Shown here: positions 23,266-32,183 of the stretch, piece by piece
How positions within the stretch are numbered: position 1 is the stretch's first letter
How the letters are laid out: each line of letters begins with the position of its first letter
NCBI RefSeq assembly: GCF_000472925.1
Contig: NZ_AXAS01000014.1
Coordinates: 1-64,000 of the forward strand
DNA: 64,000 nt
Direction of reading: 5' to 3'
Origin: Bradyrhizobium sp. Ec3.3
GTDB taxonomy: Bacteria > Pseudomonadota > Alphaproteobacteria > Rhizobiales > Xanthobacteraceae
Made by a program: the position numbers and the translations under genes
Notes under the pieces: model-generated
Told to the model about the DNA's origin: nothing
What the model saw: only the letters and a program-made list of their open reading frames with translations
Database searches by the model: none

Positions 23266-23394
23266 TCGAGGTGAGAATCGCTAGACGACAGAGCAGGATA
23301 TTGCCCATATCTGCCATGTTCCCTGAAGCGGCGCGAGCGGGTTGCGATGCCCTGCGATACCGACTAGGTAGGACCTGAACAGACCGGATACCCC

Positions 23395-24351
23395 ATGGTC
23401 GTTATTGTCGACACCATCACCAACCCGCCGCGCCCGCGTCACCCGGAGAAAGTGAACCGGCCCGATGCCGCTTCGCCGCCGAAGCCGGACTGGATCCGCG
23501 TGCGCGCGCCGAACACCCGCGGCTATGCCGACACCCGCAACATCGTGCGGGCCAACGGCCTGCATACCGTGTGCGAGGAGGCGGGCTGCCCGAACATCGG
23601 CGAGTGCTGGGACAAGAAGCACGCCACCTTCATGATCATGGGCGACACCTGCACCCGCGCGTGCGCCTTCTGTAACGTCAAGACGGGCCTGCCCAACGCG
23701 CTCGACGCCGCCGAGCCGGAGCATGTAGCCGAGGCCACCGCCAAGCTGGGGCTCGCCCATGTCGTGATCACCTCGGTCGACCGCGACGATCTCGCCGATG
23801 GCGGTGCCGAGCATTTTGCCAAGACGATCCGCGCGATCCGCGCCGCCTGTCCCTCGACCACGATCGAGATCCTGACGCCCGACTTCCTGCGCAAGGAGGG
23901 GGCGCTCGAGGTGGTGGCAGCGGCCAAGCCCGACGTCTTCAACCACAATCTCGAAACCGTGCCGTCGCGTTACCTGACGGTGAGGCCCGGCGCGCGTTAT
24001 TTCCATTCGATCCGGCTGTTGCAGCGGGTGAAGGAGATCGACCCCACCATCTTCACCAAGTCCGGCATCATGGTCGGCCTGGGCGAGGAGCGCCACGAGG
24101 TGCTCCAGGTGATGGACGATCTGCGCTCCGCCGAGGTCGACTTCCTGACCATCGGCCAGTATCTCCAGCCGACCCGCAAGCACCACGCCGTGATGCGCTA
24201 CGTGCCGCCGGATGAGTTCGGCTCATATGAAAAGGTCGCCTACACCAAGGGGTTCCTGATGGTGTCGGCGAGCCCGTTGACCCGTTCGTCGCATCACGCA
24301 GGTGACGATTTCGCGAGACTGAAGGCAGCGCGGGCGGCTCACGCCCGCTGA
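23395..24351 (+). CDS. lipA: Lipoyl synthase
   Basis: 318 residues, radical-SAM enzyme that inserts two sulfurs into octanoyl groups on E2 and GcvH proteins. The auxiliary cluster cysteines are Cys60, Cys65, Cys71 ([12 protein letters not shown]). The radical-SAM cluster is Cys86, Cys90, Cys93 (CTRACAFC). Further motifs: [17 protein letters not shown] and [19 protein letters not shown]. It runs into the COQ10/RatA-like gene with a six-base gap, a common alphaproteobacterial pair. Confidence 0.96.
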   Translation: MVVIVDTITNPPRPRHPEKVNRPDAASPPKPDWIRVRAPNTRGYADTRNIVRANGLHTVCEEAGCPNIGECWDKKHATFMIMGDTCTRACAFCNVKTGLPNALDAAEPEHVAEATAKLGLAHVVITSVDRDDLADGGAEHFAKTIRAIRAACPSTTIEILTPDFLRKEGALEVVAAAKPDVFNHNLETVPSRYLTVRPGARYFHSIRLLQRVKEIDPTIFTKSGIMVGLGEERHEVLQVMDDLRSAEVDFLTIGQYLQPTRKHHAVMRYVPPDEFGSYEKVAYTKGFLMVSASPLTRSSHHAGDDFARLKAARAAHAR

Positions 24352-24357
24352 CGTCAT

Positions 24358-24828
24358 ATGCACCGAGTTTCGAGCAAGCACCGCGTCAACCATAGCGCGC
24401 CAGAGATGTTCGATCTGGTCGCCGATGTCGAGCGCTACCCGGAATTCGTGCCGCTGTGCAGCGCGCTGAAGGTGCGCCAGCGGGTTGCAAAACCCGATGG
24501 CACCGAGGTGCTGGTTGCCGACATGACGGTGTCGTTCAAGCTGGTCAAGGAATCCTTCACCAGCCGTGTGACGCTTGATCGCGCCAATCTGAAGATCATG
24601 GTCGAGTACCTGCAGGGGCCCTTCAGCAAGCTCGAAAACCGCTGGACCTTCGAGCCGAAGGGCGAGGGGGTCTGCGACGTCGGCTTCTTTCTGTCCTACG
24701 AGTTCAGGAGCCGCATGCTCGCGATGCTGATGGGCTCGATGTTCGACGCCGCCTTTGCACGCTTCTCCGCCGCGTTCGAGAAGCGGGCAGACGCGATCTA
24801 CGGCCGGCGGAAGATCGCGTCGTCCTGA
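24358..24828 (+). CDS. COQ10/RatA-like START-fold protein
   Basis: 156 residues in one polyketide-cyclase/START domain: VNHSAPEMFDLVADVERYPE at the N-terminus, FVPLC, a lipid-cavity beta sheet, and a long C-terminal helix (FDAAFARFSAAFEKRADAIY). Members bind ubiquinone (COQ10) or, in E. coli, are called RatA. Next to lipA in an alphaproteobacterium, a ubiquinone-binding role is more likely than toxicity. Co-transcribed with lipA. Confidence 0.88.
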   Translation: MHRVSSKHRVNHSAPEMFDLVADVERYPEFVPLCSALKVRQRVAKPDGTEVLVADMTVSFKLVKESFTSRVTLDRANLKIMVEYLQGPFSKLENRWTFEPKGEGVCDVGFFLSYEFRSRMLAMLMGSMFDAAFARFSAAFEKRADAIYGRRKIASS

Positions 24829-25644
24829 TCAATCTACCGCCTTGACGATGTCAGGCGGTTGCGACGCGTAGTAGGCGGCAGCCTCGTCGATCTCCTGCGG
24901 CGTCATCGCGCGCGCGATGTTGCGCATCTGCTGGCTGATGTCGTTGCGCCGATCGCCACCGGCGAACGCCCGTAGCTGGGCCTTCATATAGGCCTCCGAT
25001 TGGCCTTCGAGCCAAGGGCTGCCGACCTTGTTGTCGAGGCTGCCATGGCAGGAGCCGCAGGGTGCGATCCCCCGCATGGGCGCGCCGTAGATCACGATGT
25101 TGGGCTTCGGCAGTTGCGGTGTCGGATGATAGGCCGGCAGCCGCGGCAGAAAGGCGTAGTAAAGGGCGAGGTCGCCCATTTCCTGATCGGTCAGGCCGGT
25201 CGCAAACGGCGACATCACCGCGTTGGTGCGCGCGCCGGAACGGAAGTCGTGCAGCTCCTTGTAGATGACGGCGGCATATTGGCCGGCAAGATTGGGCGAA
25301 TCCGCTCGGCTGATGCCGGTCGGACCGTGGCAGATCGCGCAGCGCTGTGCGAGCGTGGCGCCGCGTCCGATCGCTTCCTGGTTCGGACGTGACAGCGTGT
25401 GCGAGGTCAGCACGACCTCCGACAGGCGTTTGTCCTGCGCCTGCGCAGCAGCCGCCGCGGAGCGTTGCGGCACGCCGGCTGCGCTGCAGATCGCATCCCA
25501 GACATTGGCGAACTGAACCCAGGGCTGCGCGAACGGCAGCACGATGAAGCCGACAATCGCCGTTACAACGAAGATTGCAGCGGTGATACCGACGCTCGTC
25601 TTGAAATGGCGGTTGGTGAGGGTGAAAAGGTCGCGCGCACTCAT
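24829..25644 (-). CDS. Di-heme c-type cytochrome of the oxidase operon
   Basis: 271 residues. A membrane anchor at ~20-42 (ITAAIFVVTAIVGFIVLPFA) is followed by two cytochrome c domains with heme motifs CAICH and CGSCH and distal Met regions (MSPFATGLTDQEMGDLALYY; ISQQMRNIARAMTPQEIDEA). It is a cytochrome c4-like tandem fold facing the periplasm. ATG overlaps the oxidase subunit I stop by one base (TGATG). As the last gene of the operon it probably delivers electrons to the oxidase. Confidence 0.88.
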   Translation of the reverse strand: MSARDLFTLTNRHFKTSVGITAAIFVVTAIVGFIVLPFAQPWVQFANVWDAICSAAGVPQRSAAAAAQAQDKRLSEVVLTSHTLSRPNQEAIGRGATLAQRCAICHGPTGISRADSPNLAGQYAAVIYKELHDFRSGARTNAVMSPFATGLTDQEMGDLALYYAFLPRLPAYHPTPQLPKPNIVIYGAPMRGIAPCGSCHGSLDNKVGSPWLEGQSEAYMKAQLRAFAGGDRRNDISQQMRNIARAMTPQEIDEAAAYYASQPPDIVKAVD

Positions 25645-27266
25645 CACTGCGCTCCCACATACACGGCCGGCACCGACGTGCCTTCGGTCAGTGCCAGCGT
25701 CAGGATCGGGTAGCCATAGTTGGTGATGGTGAGCCCGATCATCAGCGCCACCCACAGCGCGTGCGTGTTGAGCGCTAGCGGAACGGTCGCTGGCTGATGC
25801 ACCGCGAGGCTGAAGCGATACGCGCCGGCCTCGACCGCAGGCGAGCGCATGCCGCGCGCCAGAATGACCAGGAAGAGAATGCCTGATGTCAGCAGGGTGA
25901 AGCCGCCGATGGCAGAGAACGTAACCGAGAGCGCCTGGGGCGCGATCGCGGGATCGGCGAAATCGAAATAGGCCATGCGGCGCGGCATGCCCAGGATGCC
26001 GACCCAGTGCCACGGGAAGGTGGTGATGATCATGCCGATGAACCACAGCCAGAGCTGGGTACGGATGAGGCGGAGATCGACGAACTCACGGCCCGTGAGA
26101 TGCGGCCACAAATCATAGGCGATCGCGAAATACATGATCACGATGGCGCCGCCGAAGATCAGGTGGAAGTGGCCGGTGATCCATTGCGTGTTGTGGATCG
26201 AGCTGTCGAGCTGATAGCTCATGTTGATCAGGCCACCGGCGCCGCCGAAACCGAGCATCACGAAGGAGAAGGCGAGCGCCAGCATCATCGGATTGTCCCA
26301 CGGCAGCGCCCGCATCCAGCCGAACAGGCCGTGACCACCGCGCAGGCGCGCTGCAATCTCGACGGAGGCGCAGATCGTGAAGACGGTCAGAAGCGTCGGC
26401 AGCGCGACCAGCGCGGTGAACGCGGAATGGACGAACTTGAAGCCGGCGCCGACCTGCGGATCGCCGAATGTATGGTGCATGCCGATCGGCATTGCCACCA
26501 CCAGGAACAGAATGAAGGCGATCCGCGCCATGGTGTCGGAGTAGACGCGGCCGCCGATCGCGCGGGGCACGATGGCGTAATAGGCGATGTAGGTCGGCAC
26601 CAGCCAGAAATAGACGATGGCGTGCAGCGTCCAGGAGAAGAACACGCGGGCAAGACCGGCGTCGATCGTGGCCTTCAGGCCGACCGCGACGGGGATGATC
26701 TGGAGCAATAGCTCGAGCGCGGCGCCAACCGCGGTCCAGGCCCAGAGATAGGAGCCCGCGACATTGGCGAACATCGCCAGCGGCACCGGCTTGCCGGGAT
26801 TGGCCCCTTTCCAGACACGCAGATTGATCGACATCAGCGCGACCCAGATCCAGGACCCGACGACGACCAGCACGACGCCGACGTAGTAGAAGGGGCTGCC
26901 GATCAGCGGCGGATAGAAGGTGTAGAGCACGGAGGCGCGGCCGAGCGCGACCGGGATCATCGCCATGATGCTGCCGCCGACGATCAGCCAGAATCCGGCC
27001 CAGGCCCAGCGTACGCCGACCAGGCGCTGCTCCAGCGCGGACTCGCTGATCGCATAGCCAAATCCCATCGCGACCAGGGTCGGGAAGACGTAGCCCATGA
27101 CTGTGCCGTGCGCAGTCAGCGAGCGGTAGTAGAGCTCGGGATTGGAAAGCCAGGTCCCGAGCGGGCTGCGGATGAACATCTGCCAGGCGCCGAGCGTGAG
27201 CGCCACGCCGAACACGGCGAAAGCCAGCCAGAAATGGGCGAGGACCAGCTTCCTATTGGCCAACAC
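25644..27266 (-). CDS. B-type (ba3-like) heme-copper oxidase subunit I
   Basis: 540 residues, about 13 membrane helices. Low-spin heme ligands His53 and His368; active-site heme His366 (TGHFHLIFG). CuB ligands are His215, His264, His265, with Tyr219 four residues after His215 (LHAIVYFW), the His-Tyr pair. The sequence pattern and the missing D-channel glutamate motif place it in family B rather than aa3 or cbb3. It reduces oxygen to water and pumps protons. It starts at a GTG overlapping coxII by 14 bases. Confidence 0.9.
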   Translation of the reverse strand: MLANRKLVLAHFWLAFAVFGVALTLGAWQMFIRSPLGTWLSNPELYYRSLTAHGTVMGYVFPTLVAMGFGYAISESALEQRLVGVRWAWAGFWLIVGGSIMAMIPVALGRASVLYTFYPPLIGSPFYYVGVVLVVVGSWIWVALMSINLRVWKGANPGKPVPLAMFANVAGSYLWAWTAVGAALELLLQIIPVAVGLKATIDAGLARVFFSWTLHAIVYFWLVPTYIAYYAIVPRAIGGRVYSDTMARIAFILFLVVAMPIGMHHTFGDPQVGAGFKFVHSAFTALVALPTLLTVFTICASVEIAARLRGGHGLFGWMRALPWDNPMMLALAFSFVMLGFGGAGGLINMSYQLDSSIHNTQWITGHFHLIFGGAIVIMYFAIAYDLWPHLTGREFVDLRLIRTQLWLWFIGMIITTFPWHWVGILGMPRRMAYFDFADPAIAPQALSVTFSAIGGFTLLTSGILFLVILARGMRSPAVEAGAYRFSLAVHQPATVPLALNTHALWVALMIGLTITNYGYPILTLALTEGTSVPAVYVGAQ

Positions 27267-27819
27267 AGCTCAGCCTCCCGCTGCTCTTTGCAAGCTCCGC
27301 GAACTTCGCCTTGTCGATCACCCTGACCTTGCCCCACATGCCTTCATGACCGAAGCTGCAAAACTCCTGGCAGGGCATCAGATAGTCGCCGGTCCGCTCA
27401 AAGCGCATGAGTTGCTCGGAGACGTAGCCCGGCACCAGCATGGTGTTGATGTTGGTACCCTGGATCAGGATACCGTGGACCACGTCGGCGCTGGTGGCGC
27501 GCAACGTGATCGGCGTCTCGGCCGGCACCAGCAGGCAGGCGGGCGTGAAGGAATATTGCTGGCCGATCGCGCGCACCGTCACCGCGCCATTGGACTCCAG
27601 CACGCTGCCGAGATTGCTTTCGACGAATTCTCCTGAAAGATGCAGCCGCGACGGATCAGTGGTCTCGACGCGCGCCTGCGGCATGGTGGCGCGATGGATG
27701 CCGGCAATCGCCGCGATCACCGCCATCGCGACGATAATGATGACAGAGAGGGTCGCCCATCGCCGCTCGGTGCGCCGCGCAATCTCGGCGCCCTGATGTC
27801 CCGTGTCCTGTGCGCTCAT
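27253..27819 (-). CDS. Heme-copper oxidase subunit II with CuA site
   Basis: 188 residues: one N-terminal membrane helix (about 22-42) and a cupredoxin domain. CuA ligands are His115, Cys150, Glu152 (backbone), Cys154, His158 and Met161 in CQEFCSFGHEGM. It receives electrons from cytochrome c and passes them to subunit I. The single helix and short length fit the ba3 class. Its ATG overlaps the upstream small-subunit stop by four bases. Confidence 0.92.
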   Translation of the reverse strand: MSAQDTGHQGAEIARRTERRWATLSVIIIVAMAVIAAIAGIHRATMPQARVETTDPSRLHLSGEFVESNLGSVLESNGAVTVRAIGQQYSFTPACLLVPAETPITLRATSADVVHGILIQGTNINTMLVPGYVSEQLMRFERTGDYLMPCQEFCSFGHEGMWGKVRVIDKAKFAELAKSSGRLSCVGQ

Positions 27820-27992
27820 TGCAGCGCCCCGCGCGGCAGGAAGACGAAGAGATAGAAAGCGAACCACATCATGACCACGCAGGCGGTTGCAATGCCGGCG
27901 AGCGCGATTGCGCCGGACGGCCCTCGCGCGACGACCTCGTCGACAGCCTGGTCGGCGGCGGCAGAGCTGGTCGGTGGATCAGAGTTGATCAT
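27816..27992 (-). CDS. Small single-helix oxidase subunit
   Basis: 58 residues: polar N-terminus, then one transmembrane helix (about residues 28-50, IALAGIATACVVMMWFAFYL). The ATGA overlap with subunit II and position resemble the subunit IIa peptide of ba3 oxidases or an assembly peptide. A TTG at 28004 overlapping the upstream cytochrome stop is an alternative start. Confidence 0.7.
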   Translation of the reverse strand: MINSDPPTSSAAADQAVDEVVARGPSGAIALAGIATACVVMMWFAFYLFVFLPRGALQ

Positions 27993-28000
27993 GGCGCGTC

Positions 28001-29254
28001 TCAATTGAGGGGAGCGGAGCGCAGCTCGTTGGCCTCGCGCGCCGACACCGGCGTGCCGCGATTGCCCCAGGCCGTGCGGATATAAGAGACGACGGCGGCG
28101 ATCTCGTTGTCCGAGAGCAAGCCGGCAAAGGGCGGCATGCCATAGGGCATTGGATTGCCCTCAGTGCCGGGCGGATAGCCGCCGTTGAGCACCATGCGGA
28201 TCGGATTGACTGCCGATTGCATTTCGATCGACTGATTGTTGGCGAGCGGCGGCCAGTGTGGCGGCTTGCCTTCGCCCTGCGCGCCGTGACAGCTCGCACA
28301 GTTCTTGTCATAGACGGTCTTGCCGAGGCTGATGAGCAAGCTGCTTTCGGTCGTCGGCAGCGCCGAGCTCGCCGGCGGCGGAGGTGAGGGCTCCGAGATG
28401 CCCTTCAGGTAGACCGCCATCGCCCTGGTGTCCTCGTCGCTGAGATATTGCAGGCTGTTGTGCACGACCTCGGCCATGGGACCATAGACCACGCCGCGGG
28501 CCGAGACGCCGGTCTGGAGCAGGTCGGTGATGTCCTTGATGCTCCAGTCGCCGAGCCCGGCCTCGCGGTTGGACGTGAGCGAGGGCGCGTACCAGTTCTG
28601 CATCGGAATCAGCCCGCCCTTGAAGGCGTCCGACTGCGAGGTGCCGCCGAGCGCGTTGATCGGCGAATGGCACATGCCGCAATGGCCGAGACCCTCGACC
28701 AGATAGGCACCGCGATTCCACTCGGCGGACTTGGTCGGATCGGGCTTGAATTCGCCCTCGTTGAAGAACAGCGTGCGCCAGCCGAGAATGAGCTGGCGAT
28801 TGGAATAGGGGAAGCGAAGGTCGTGTTCCCGGTTCCTCTGGTTCACGGGCGGGATCGACTTCAAATACGCGAAGATCGCCTCGCTATCGGCCCGCGTGAC
28901 TTTTGTGTACGAGGCGAACGGCATCGCCGGATACATCAACCCGCCATCCGGAAAGCGGCCGGTGTGCATTGCTTTGTAAAAGTCCTCCGCGGTCCATTTG
29001 CCGATACCGGTCTCCCGATCCGGCGTGATGTTCGACGAGTACAACGTGCCGAAAGGCGTCGGCATGGCGCGCCCGCCGGCGAAAGTGCGGCCCTCGGGTG
29101 CCGTGTGGCAGGCGATGCAGTCGCCGGCGCGCGCCAGATACTCGCCGCGTGCCACGATGTTGTCGCTGGGCGGGCTGGCCTTCTGCTGCGCCTGGGCAGA
29201 TCCGACGAAGACCGACAACAGCAGAGCGGCCAGGATTCGTGAACGCGATGGCAT
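28001..29254 (-). CDS. Tri-heme c-type cytochrome
   Basis: 417 residues with a signal peptide (cleavage near AQAQQ) and three heme motifs: CIACH, CGMCH and CASCH. The three-domain layout is that of the cytochrome subunit of membrane alcohol, aldehyde or gluconate dehydrogenases (ARGEYLARAGDCIACHTAPE, FASYTKVTRADSEAIFAYL). No dehydrogenase flavin or quinoprotein subunit is nearby, so it probably serves as an electron carrier for the oxidase. GGAG precedes ATG 29254. Confidence 0.88.
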   Translation of the reverse strand: MPSRSRILAALLLSVFVGSAQAQQKASPPSDNIVARGEYLARAGDCIACHTAPEGRTFAGGRAMPTPFGTLYSSNITPDRETGIGKWTAEDFYKAMHTGRFPDGGLMYPAMPFASYTKVTRADSEAIFAYLKSIPPVNQRNREHDLRFPYSNRQLILGWRTLFFNEGEFKPDPTKSAEWNRGAYLVEGLGHCGMCHSPINALGGTSQSDAFKGGLIPMQNWYAPSLTSNREAGLGDWSIKDITDLLQTGVSARGVVYGPMAEVVHNSLQYLSDEDTRAMAVYLKGISEPSPPPPASSALPTTESSLLISLGKTVYDKNCASCHGAQGEGKPPHWPPLANNQSIEMQSAVNPIRMVLNGGYPPGTEGNPMPYGMPPFAGLLSDNEIAAVVSYIRTAWGNRGTPVSAREANELRSAPLN

Positions 29255-29264
29255 CCTCGTCTCC

Positions 29265-29966
29265 TCAATCCGGTTCGCTACCGCAGGCGAAGGGCAGCAC
29301 GTAGGTGCCCTTCGGCGCCGGAGCGGCATTCACTGGCGCCGGGTGGTTCGCCAGCCATGCCGCGACGGCCGTGACGTCCTCCTCTGTGAGGCGGGCGGCC
29401 ACCTGCTGCATGCAGTCTGGCGCCTTCGCAGTGCGGGTGCCATACCGCCATGCTCCGAGTTGAGCGCTGATGTAGTTCGGACGCAACCCGAGCAGGCCCG
29501 GAATTCCCGGCTCCATGCCGGTCAAGGCTGGGCCATGGCAGCTGCCGCACGCCGGTATCTGGCGCTGGGGATCGCCGCGCGTCACCAGTGACTGACCGCG
29601 CTGGAGAACCTCCTGGCTGGCATCGGTGGCTGCGACGGGCGGCAGCGCTGGATGCTGATCGGCGAAGTAGTCCGCCATCTGCTGGAGGTAGGGATCGGTG
29701 AGGAATTCCAGCAGATAGTTCATCGGCGGGTACTTCCGCCGGCCACTCTTGAACGCAAGAAGCTGGTTGTAGAGATAGCCGGCCGGCTTGCCCGCAAGGC
29801 GCGGGAAATAGACGTCGCTGGTGCCTTCGCCCTTGTTACCGTGGCAGGGCGTACAGGCCTCGACGCGCGCCGCCATCGTGTCGGGCGGCTGATTAGCCGC
29901 TTGAGCGGTCGCAAAATCGCAAGCGGCCAAGTACAGGACGATTGAGACCGCGCAGCGAGAGAACAC
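29265..29966 (-). CDS. Di-heme cytochrome c4-like protein, first gene of the oxidase operon
   Basis: 233 residues: signal peptide (cleavage after ATAQA), then two cytochrome c domains with CTPCH and CGSCH and c4-type features (YFPRLAGKPAGYLYNQLLAF; RPNYISAQLGAWRYGTR). It starts at GTG 29966 after GGGAGGG. As the promoter-proximal gene it likely shuttles electrons in the periplasm. A perfect hairpin lies in its leader. Confidence 0.88.
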   Translation of the reverse strand: MFSRCAVSIVLYLAACDFATAQAANQPPDTMAARVEACTPCHGNKGEGTSDVYFPRLAGKPAGYLYNQLLAFKSGRRKYPPMNYLLEFLTDPYLQQMADYFADQHPALPPVAATDASQEVLQRGQSLVTRGDPQRQIPACGSCHGPALTGMEPGIPGLLGLRPNYISAQLGAWRYGTRTAKAPDCMQQVAARLTEEDVTAVAAWLANHPAPVNAAPAPKGTYVLPFACGSEPD

Positions 29967-29987
29967 GTTGCCGCCCTCCCGAATGTG

Positions 29988-30009
29988 GCGTCGGGTTGAT
30001 TCCCGACGC
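29988..30009 (-). promoter_or_regulatory. Leader hairpin of the oxidase operon
   Basis: GCGTCGGG (29988-29995) and CCCGACGC (30002-30009) form a perfect eight-base stem with a six-base loop, about ten bases upstream of the ribosome-binding site of the first cytochrome gene. Operator or RNA hairpin cannot be told apart from sequence. Confidence 0.45.
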
Positions 30010-30149
30010 GCAACTTTAGAGCGCCATTATTGCGGTTATGTGGGCAGGCGCAAGCTGGACCGTGACAGCGATGTTGCGGCGCGCGTCTAGCGTACGAGGC
30101 GCGAGCGCTTTTGACAAAAGTCGATCGAGACTTGATCGGAAGATCGCCA

Positions 30150-30752
30150 TCAACCCCGTGGCGGCCTGCGCCGCTTGACCGCGCCACGGCGCGGCGAGCG
30201 CGCCACCCGCGGACGCAGGCGGCTGGCGGCTTCGCGGCGCGGCTTTGCGGCGGCTTGCGGGCCGCGGGCGAGGTCCATCAGCATGCGCAGAGCCTCGACG
30301 ACCGAGCGTAGCCGTACGGCGGTGCGGCCGATCGCGCCAAATCGGTGCTCGCGATGGACGATGCGGCCATCGCGCGCGGCGGCGGCGAAGTGGACGAGCC
30401 CGACCGGCTTGCCAGGCGTCGCGCCGCCCGGGCCGGCGATGCCGGTGATGGCGACCGCAAGATCGACGCCCGCGCGCTCCAGCGCACCGACCGCCATCGC
30501 GGTCGCGGTCTCCTTGCTGACGGCGCCGAAATTCAACAGCGTGCTCGCCTCGACGCCGAGCATCGCGCGCTTGGCGTCATTGGAATAGGTGACGAAGCCG
30601 CGGTCGATGACGTCGGAGGAGCCTGGAATGTCCGTCAGCGCGCCGGCGACGAGGCCGCCGGTGCAGGACTCGGCGGTCGCGATCGTCAGCTTGCGCATCC
30701 GGCACAGATCGAGCAGCGAGCGGGAGAGGGCGCGTGCGTCGCTGCCGCCCAT
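30150..30752 (-). CDS. CinA C-terminal family amidohydrolase (PncC-like)
   Basis: 200 residues. The stand-alone CinA C-terminal domain hydrolyses nicotinamide mononucleotide to nicotinate mononucleotide in NAD salvage. Motifs: TIATAESCTGGLVAGALTDI, GFVTYSNDAKRAMLGV, and AITGIAGPGGATPGKPVGLV. The N-terminal molybdopterin-binding domain is absent. An unusual ~40-residue Arg/Pro-rich basic tail is added at the C-terminus. It follows ispDF by three bases in the same operon. Confidence 0.9.
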   Translation of the reverse strand: MGGSDARALSRSLLDLCRMRKLTIATAESCTGGLVAGALTDIPGSSDVIDRGFVTYSNDAKRAMLGVEASTLLNFGAVSKETATAMAVGALERAGVDLAVAITGIAGPGGATPGKPVGLVHFAAAARDGRIVHREHRFGAIGRTAVRLRSVVEALRMLMDLARGPQAAAKPRREAASRLRPRVARSPRRGAVKRRRPPRG

Positions 30753-30755
30753 GGC

Positions 30756-31937
30756 CTAGACGCTCCAGGGAAGGCGGATGGTGGCGCTCGCGGTCGCCGC
30801 GATGCCTTCCTCGCGGCCGGTGAAACCGAGCCGCTCGCTGGTCGTGGCCTTCACCGCGACGCGCGAGATGTCGACGCCGGAGATTTCTGCGATCCGCGCG
30901 CGCATGGTGTCGCGCAAGGGACCGATCTTCGGCCGCTCGCAGATCAGCGTCACCTCGAGATTGGCGACGCGGCCCCCGCGCTGCGTAACGCGCTCGATGG
31001 CGTATTTCAGGAACTGGTCGGAGGAGGCGCCCTTCCACTTGGGATCGCTCGGCGGGAAGTGCGAACCGATGTCGCCGTCGGCGAGCGCGCCGAGGATGGC
31101 ATCGACCAGCGCATGCAGGCCGACATCGCCGTCGGAGTGGGCCAGGAAGCCCTTGCTGTGCGGCACGCGGACGCCGCAGATCATGACGTGGTCGCCTTCA
31201 CCGAAGGCATGCACGTCGTAGCCGGTCCCGGTCCTGATGTCGCCGAGCTGGCTGGCGAGGCGCGCTTCCTCGCGGACGAAGTCTTCGGGGGTAGTGAGCT
31301 TCATGTTTGCAACATCGCCTTCAAAGGTTGCGACCGTCAATCCCGCCCATTCGGCGATCGCCGCGTCATCTGTGAAATCAGTGCGTCCGTCCTTCGCCGC
31401 GCGACGATGCGCGTCGAGGATGACATCGAAACGAAAGGATTGCGGCGTCTGCGCGATCCGCAAGCGCGCGCGGTCCGGCGTTGCCTCGATCTGCCCGGCC
31501 GCGCCGACCAGCTTGACGGTGTCGTTGACAGCGATCGCGGGGATCGCGGCACTGTGGCGGCTGGCGGCTTCGATCGCGCGGGAGATCAGGGCCTGCGAGA
31601 CGAAGGGGCGCGCTGCATCGTGGATCAGGACGAGATCCGGCTTGTGCGGGGCGAGCGCCTCAAGGCCGGCGAGCACGGAGGCCTGGCGCGTCGCGCCACC
31701 GCTGGTCGGGGGCTCGTGGCGCAGGCCTTGGACCGCAGCCGTGAACATGGCGCTGTCATCTGGGTTCAAGACCGGCTGCACCAGCGCGACGTCGGGGTGA
31801 TTGCTAAAGGACTCCATGGCGCGAAAGATCACCGGCACGCCGCCGATCGCGCGGTATTGCTTCGGTCCGCCAGCACCTGCGCGAAGCCCGCGCCCGGCCG
31901 CCACGAGAACAACTGCGGTCCGCTCTGATTTCGCCAT
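30756..31937 (-). CDS. ispDF: Bifunctional IspD/IspF isoprenoid enzyme
   Basis: 393 residues. The N-terminal half is MEP cytidylyltransferase ([40 protein letters not shown]). The C-terminal half is MECDP synthase, beginning [15 protein letters not shown] with metal ligands in D-V-H and [18 protein letters not shown]. It performs two steps of the non-mevalonate isoprenoid pathway; the fusion is normal for alphaproteobacteria. The ATG at 31937 ([10 protein letters not shown]) fits the domain start. Divergent from dusB. Confidence 0.95.
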   Translation of the reverse strand: MAKSERTAVVLVAAGRGLRAGAGGPKQYRAIGGVPVIFRAMESFSNHPDVALVQPVLNPDDSAMFTAAVQGLRHEPPTSGGATRQASVLAGLEALAPHKPDLVLIHDAARPFVSQALISRAIEAASRHSAAIPAIAVNDTVKLVGAAGQIEATPDRARLRIAQTPQSFRFDVILDAHRRAAKDGRTDFTDDAAIAEWAGLTVATFEGDVANMKLTTPEDFVREEARLASQLGDIRTGTGYDVHAFGEGDHVMICGVRVPHSKGFLAHSDGDVGLHALVDAILGALADGDIGSHFPPSDPKWKGASSDQFLKYAIERVTQRGGRVANLEVTLICERPKIGPLRDTMRARIAEISGVDISRVAVKATTSERLGFTGREEGIAATASATIRLPWSV

Positions 31938-31986
31938 AGCGCTTAAATACTCAATTGGTAGTGATGATCGGGAAGAGGGCTGATTT

Positions 31987-32001
31987 TGGCATGCCTCTAG
32001 C
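31987..32001 (+). promoter_or_regulatory. Possible sigma-54-type promoter upstream of dusB
   Basis: TGGCATGCCTCTAGC has GG and GC with the ten-base gap of a -24/-12 element (consensus TGGCACG-N4-TTGC) but with mismatches at three positions. It lies 183 bases before dusB in the ispDF-dusB divergent gap. Weak support. Confidence 0.25.
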
Positions 32002-32183
32002 ACGGTCACCGCGGAAGAACACCGGTGATTGCCGGATTGTCAGCAACAGCTTTTTGCTGCACTGCACTTGAAAGATTGCAAGAACTGTCTAAACTGTAGG
32101 CATGACGCTTGACTGCACAAGAATTGTGCGCAAGATAGGTCATGGCAGGCGCGATGAGGCGCCGCCTTTGAGACGAGACGTCC

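Noticed and set aside
19277..23317. Very long reverse open frame (about 1350 codons) over valS and mpg
   Set aside because: It is antisense to valS, whose class I motifs are complete, and its composition is the His/Arg/Asp-rich pattern of a GC-rich shadow frame.
29967..30149. FixK/FNR box for the oxidase operon
   Set aside because: TTGAT and GCAA half-like sequences exist but their spacing does not fit the 14-base TTG-N8-CAA layout.
30345..31928. Plus-strand open frame of about 530 codons across cinA-like and ispDF genes
   Set aside because: Both genes on the opposite strand have complete domain motifs; this frame has only Arg/Asp/Gly-rich shadow sequence.
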